From assembly GCF_021602585.1 (NCBI RefSeq), contig NZ_BQIP01000021.1:1-64000 (forward strand): 64,000 bases of DNA. Reading direction: 5' to 3'. A program made the position numbers and the translations under genes. This document shows, piece after piece, positions 63,062 through 64,000 of this stretch; positions within the stretch are counted from its first letter, which is position 1, and each line of letters opens with the position of its first letter. Source of the stretch: Pseudomonas faucium. GTDB lineage: Bacteria; Pseudomonadota; Gammaproteobacteria; Pseudomonadales; Pseudomonadaceae. The notes under the pieces are model-generated. The model searched no databases. It was not told where the DNA came from and was given only the letters and a program-made list of their open reading frames with translations.

Positions 63062-63661
63062 TCAGGGCTGGCGCTCGGCCACCGCCCGCAAGGTGCGCAG
63101 GGTCACGACCGGCGCATCCACCACGAAGCGGTTGGCCAGCCAGCCGGGCACATCGCCGGCCGGGTCGGCCTGCAACTGGTAGGTCACTTCGGTTTCGCGC
63201 TCGCCCAGCGGCTTCATCACCCACTCGCCATTGAGGTGCTGCACGCGGATCAGCCCGGGTTCCTCGGGCAGCTTGTTGGGCTCGGCGCTCAGGTGGCGCA
63301 CCAGGGTGCCGTCGTCCAGGCGCTCGGTGGTGACCTTGAGGATGATGTCGCGCGGCAGCGTCGGCCACGGCAGGTTGGTGGTCAGGTACACCCAGGTGCT
63401 GTCGCCGTCGACCCCGACCAGGCGCATCTGGTCACAGGCATACAGCCATTTGCAGGCCACGCGCAGGTTTTCCTGCAGGTCGACCAGGGTGCGCACGCTG
63501 GCCTTGATGGTGCTGACACCACGAAATTGCTGGTAGGGGGAATCGGCCGCGCCGCTGAGGTAGACGCGAATGCCTTCGCGGTCGTAGGCCAGGTTCCAGC
63601 CATCGTCGGCCAGGGCGCTGGTGGCCAGCAGCAGGGCGCCAAGCAGCAGGCAGCGGTTCAT
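63062..63661 (-). CDS. START-domain protein, exported
   Basis: A 199-aa protein with a signal peptide (MNRCLLLGALLLATSALA) and a START lipid-binding fold (GWNLAYDREGIRVYLSGAAD, LPWPTLPRDIILKVTTERL, EWVMKPLGERETEVTYQLQA). Bacterial START proteins may bind lipids or hydrophobic ligands; substrate unknown. It converges with sodC, six bases apart. The ATG at 63661 begins the signal peptide. Confidence 0.88.
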   Translation of the reverse strand: MNRCLLLGALLLATSALADDGWNLAYDREGIRVYLSGAADSPYQQFRGVSTIKASVRTLVDLQENLRVACKWLYACDQMRLVGVDGDSTWVYLTTNLPWPTLPRDIILKVTTERLDDGTLVRHLSAEPNKLPEEPGLIRVQHLNGEWVMKPLGERETEVTYQLQADPAGDVPGWLANRFVVDAPVVTLRTLRAVAERQP

Positions 63662-63702
63662 GGCGAGTACCGCGCAAAAGGGGAAACTGCAGTATGCGCG
63701 GC

Positions 63703-63734
63703 AAAAACGAAGCCCGCCAGGTTGGCGGGCTTCG
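63703..63734 (-). terminator. intrinsic terminator after the ureidoglycine aminohydrolase gene
   Basis: CGAAGCCCGCCA (63708-63719) and TGGCGGGCTTCG (63723-63734) form a perfect 12-bp stem with a 3-base loop. On the minus strand it is followed by five T. It lies 16 bp after the stop at 63750. Confidence 0.95.
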
Positions 63735-63749
63735 TTCAGCAACCTGGGA

Positions 63750-64000
63750 TCAACGCTTGGGGTTGAGGGTCAGGTGCACGTGACGGTTGACGTCCTTGTA
63801 CAGCAGGTAGCTGAACTTGCCTGGGCCGCCGGCGTAGCACGCCTGCGGGCAGAAGGCGCGCAGCCACATGAAGTCGCCGGCTTCCACTTCGACCCAGTCC
63901 TGGTTCAGGCGGTACACCGCCTTGCCTTCGAGCACGTACAGGCCGTGTTCCATGACGTGGGTTTCAGCGAACGGAATCACGCCGCCCGGCTGGAAGGTGA
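63750..64000 (-). CDS. allE: (S)-ureidoglycine aminohydrolase, C-terminal part (runs off right edge)
   Basis: The last ~83 codons of a bicupin. The motif PGGVIPFAETHVMEHGLYVL with the Mn-binding Glu/His residues, then VEAGDFMWLRAFCPQACYAG and the C-terminal YLLYKDVNRHVHLTLNPKR match ureidoglycine aminohydrolase (AllE/UGHY). It releases ammonia from ureidoglycine in the allantoin pathway. The N-terminal cupin is outside the window. A strong terminator follows. Confidence 0.88.
   Translation of the reverse strand, partial: TFQPGGVIPFAETHVMEHGLYVLEGKAVYRLNQDWVEVEAGDFMWLRAFCPQACYAGGPGKFSYLLYKDVNRHVHLTLNPKR

Overview
The window is about 64 kb of GC-rich (roughly 63-65% by eye) bacterial chromosome. 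It looks like the Pseudomonas putida group: many products closely resemble Pseudomonas proteins (MexT/MexS, ExaC, Gcd-OprB, PhnW/PhnX, AcsA), and the intergenic gaps carry P. putida-type REP palindromes (core GCCGGCAAGCCGGCTCCCACA, in inverted pairs). I saw no tRNA, rRNA, CRISPR array, insertion sequence or prophage. The DNA reads as core plus mildly accessory chromosome.

1-14 kb: a 2-aminoethylphosphonate (AEP) catabolic block. On the minus strand, running leftward, are an FAD oxidoreductase, phnW, an organophosphate-type MFS carrier, phnX, an ExaC-type acetaldehyde dehydrogenase, a chemoreceptor and the start of acsA. A LysR regulator is divergent from the FAD gene. Together these could take AEP to phosphonoacetaldehyde, then acetaldehyde plus Pi, acetate and acetyl-CoA. 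A conserved motif lies upstream of both phnW and the FAD gene. To the right are a polyamine-type binding protein, a class III aminotransferase and a LuxR regulator, then a convergent AraC regulator.

14.5-22.7 kb: a compact napEDABC periplasmic nitrate reductase operon (napE is only 55 codons), a DJ-1/PfpI protein, two small membrane proteins and the divergent mexT/mexS pair, here without mexEF-oprN beside it.

23-35 kb: an unknown 450-aa protein overlapping a MocR-like regulator that lacks the PLP lysine; then a probable SOS operon (a perfect CTGT-N8-ACAG box, a FAN1-type VRR-NUC nuclease, and a nuclease-XPD/DinG-like helicase); then pgm, a pirin and a UvrD-like helicase.

35-45 kb: a 1,621-aa protein combining a toxin-like N-terminal region, leucine-rich repeats and a C-terminal NEL-type E3 ubiquitin ligase domain with a Cys-Gly-Asp motif. 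This is the most striking gene here. Next come a hydrolase-fold protein without its nucleophile, two VOC proteins, an MHS-type transporter and small unknowns.

45-50 kb: a LysR regulator, RidA + flavin monooxygenase, and divergently DUF1028 + ArgE-like deacylase. This looks like a small catabolic module of unknown substrate with a strong dyad in the divergent promoter.

50-64 kb: oprB, gcd (PQQ glucose dehydrogenase) and a TonB-dependent receptor, a cupin, a LysE exporter with a divergent AraC regulator and a 21-bp-period direct repeat, a CAP protein, a SleB-like hydrolase, an AEC transporter, a LysR regulator, sodC, a START-domain protein and the end of a ureidoglycine aminohydrolase gene.
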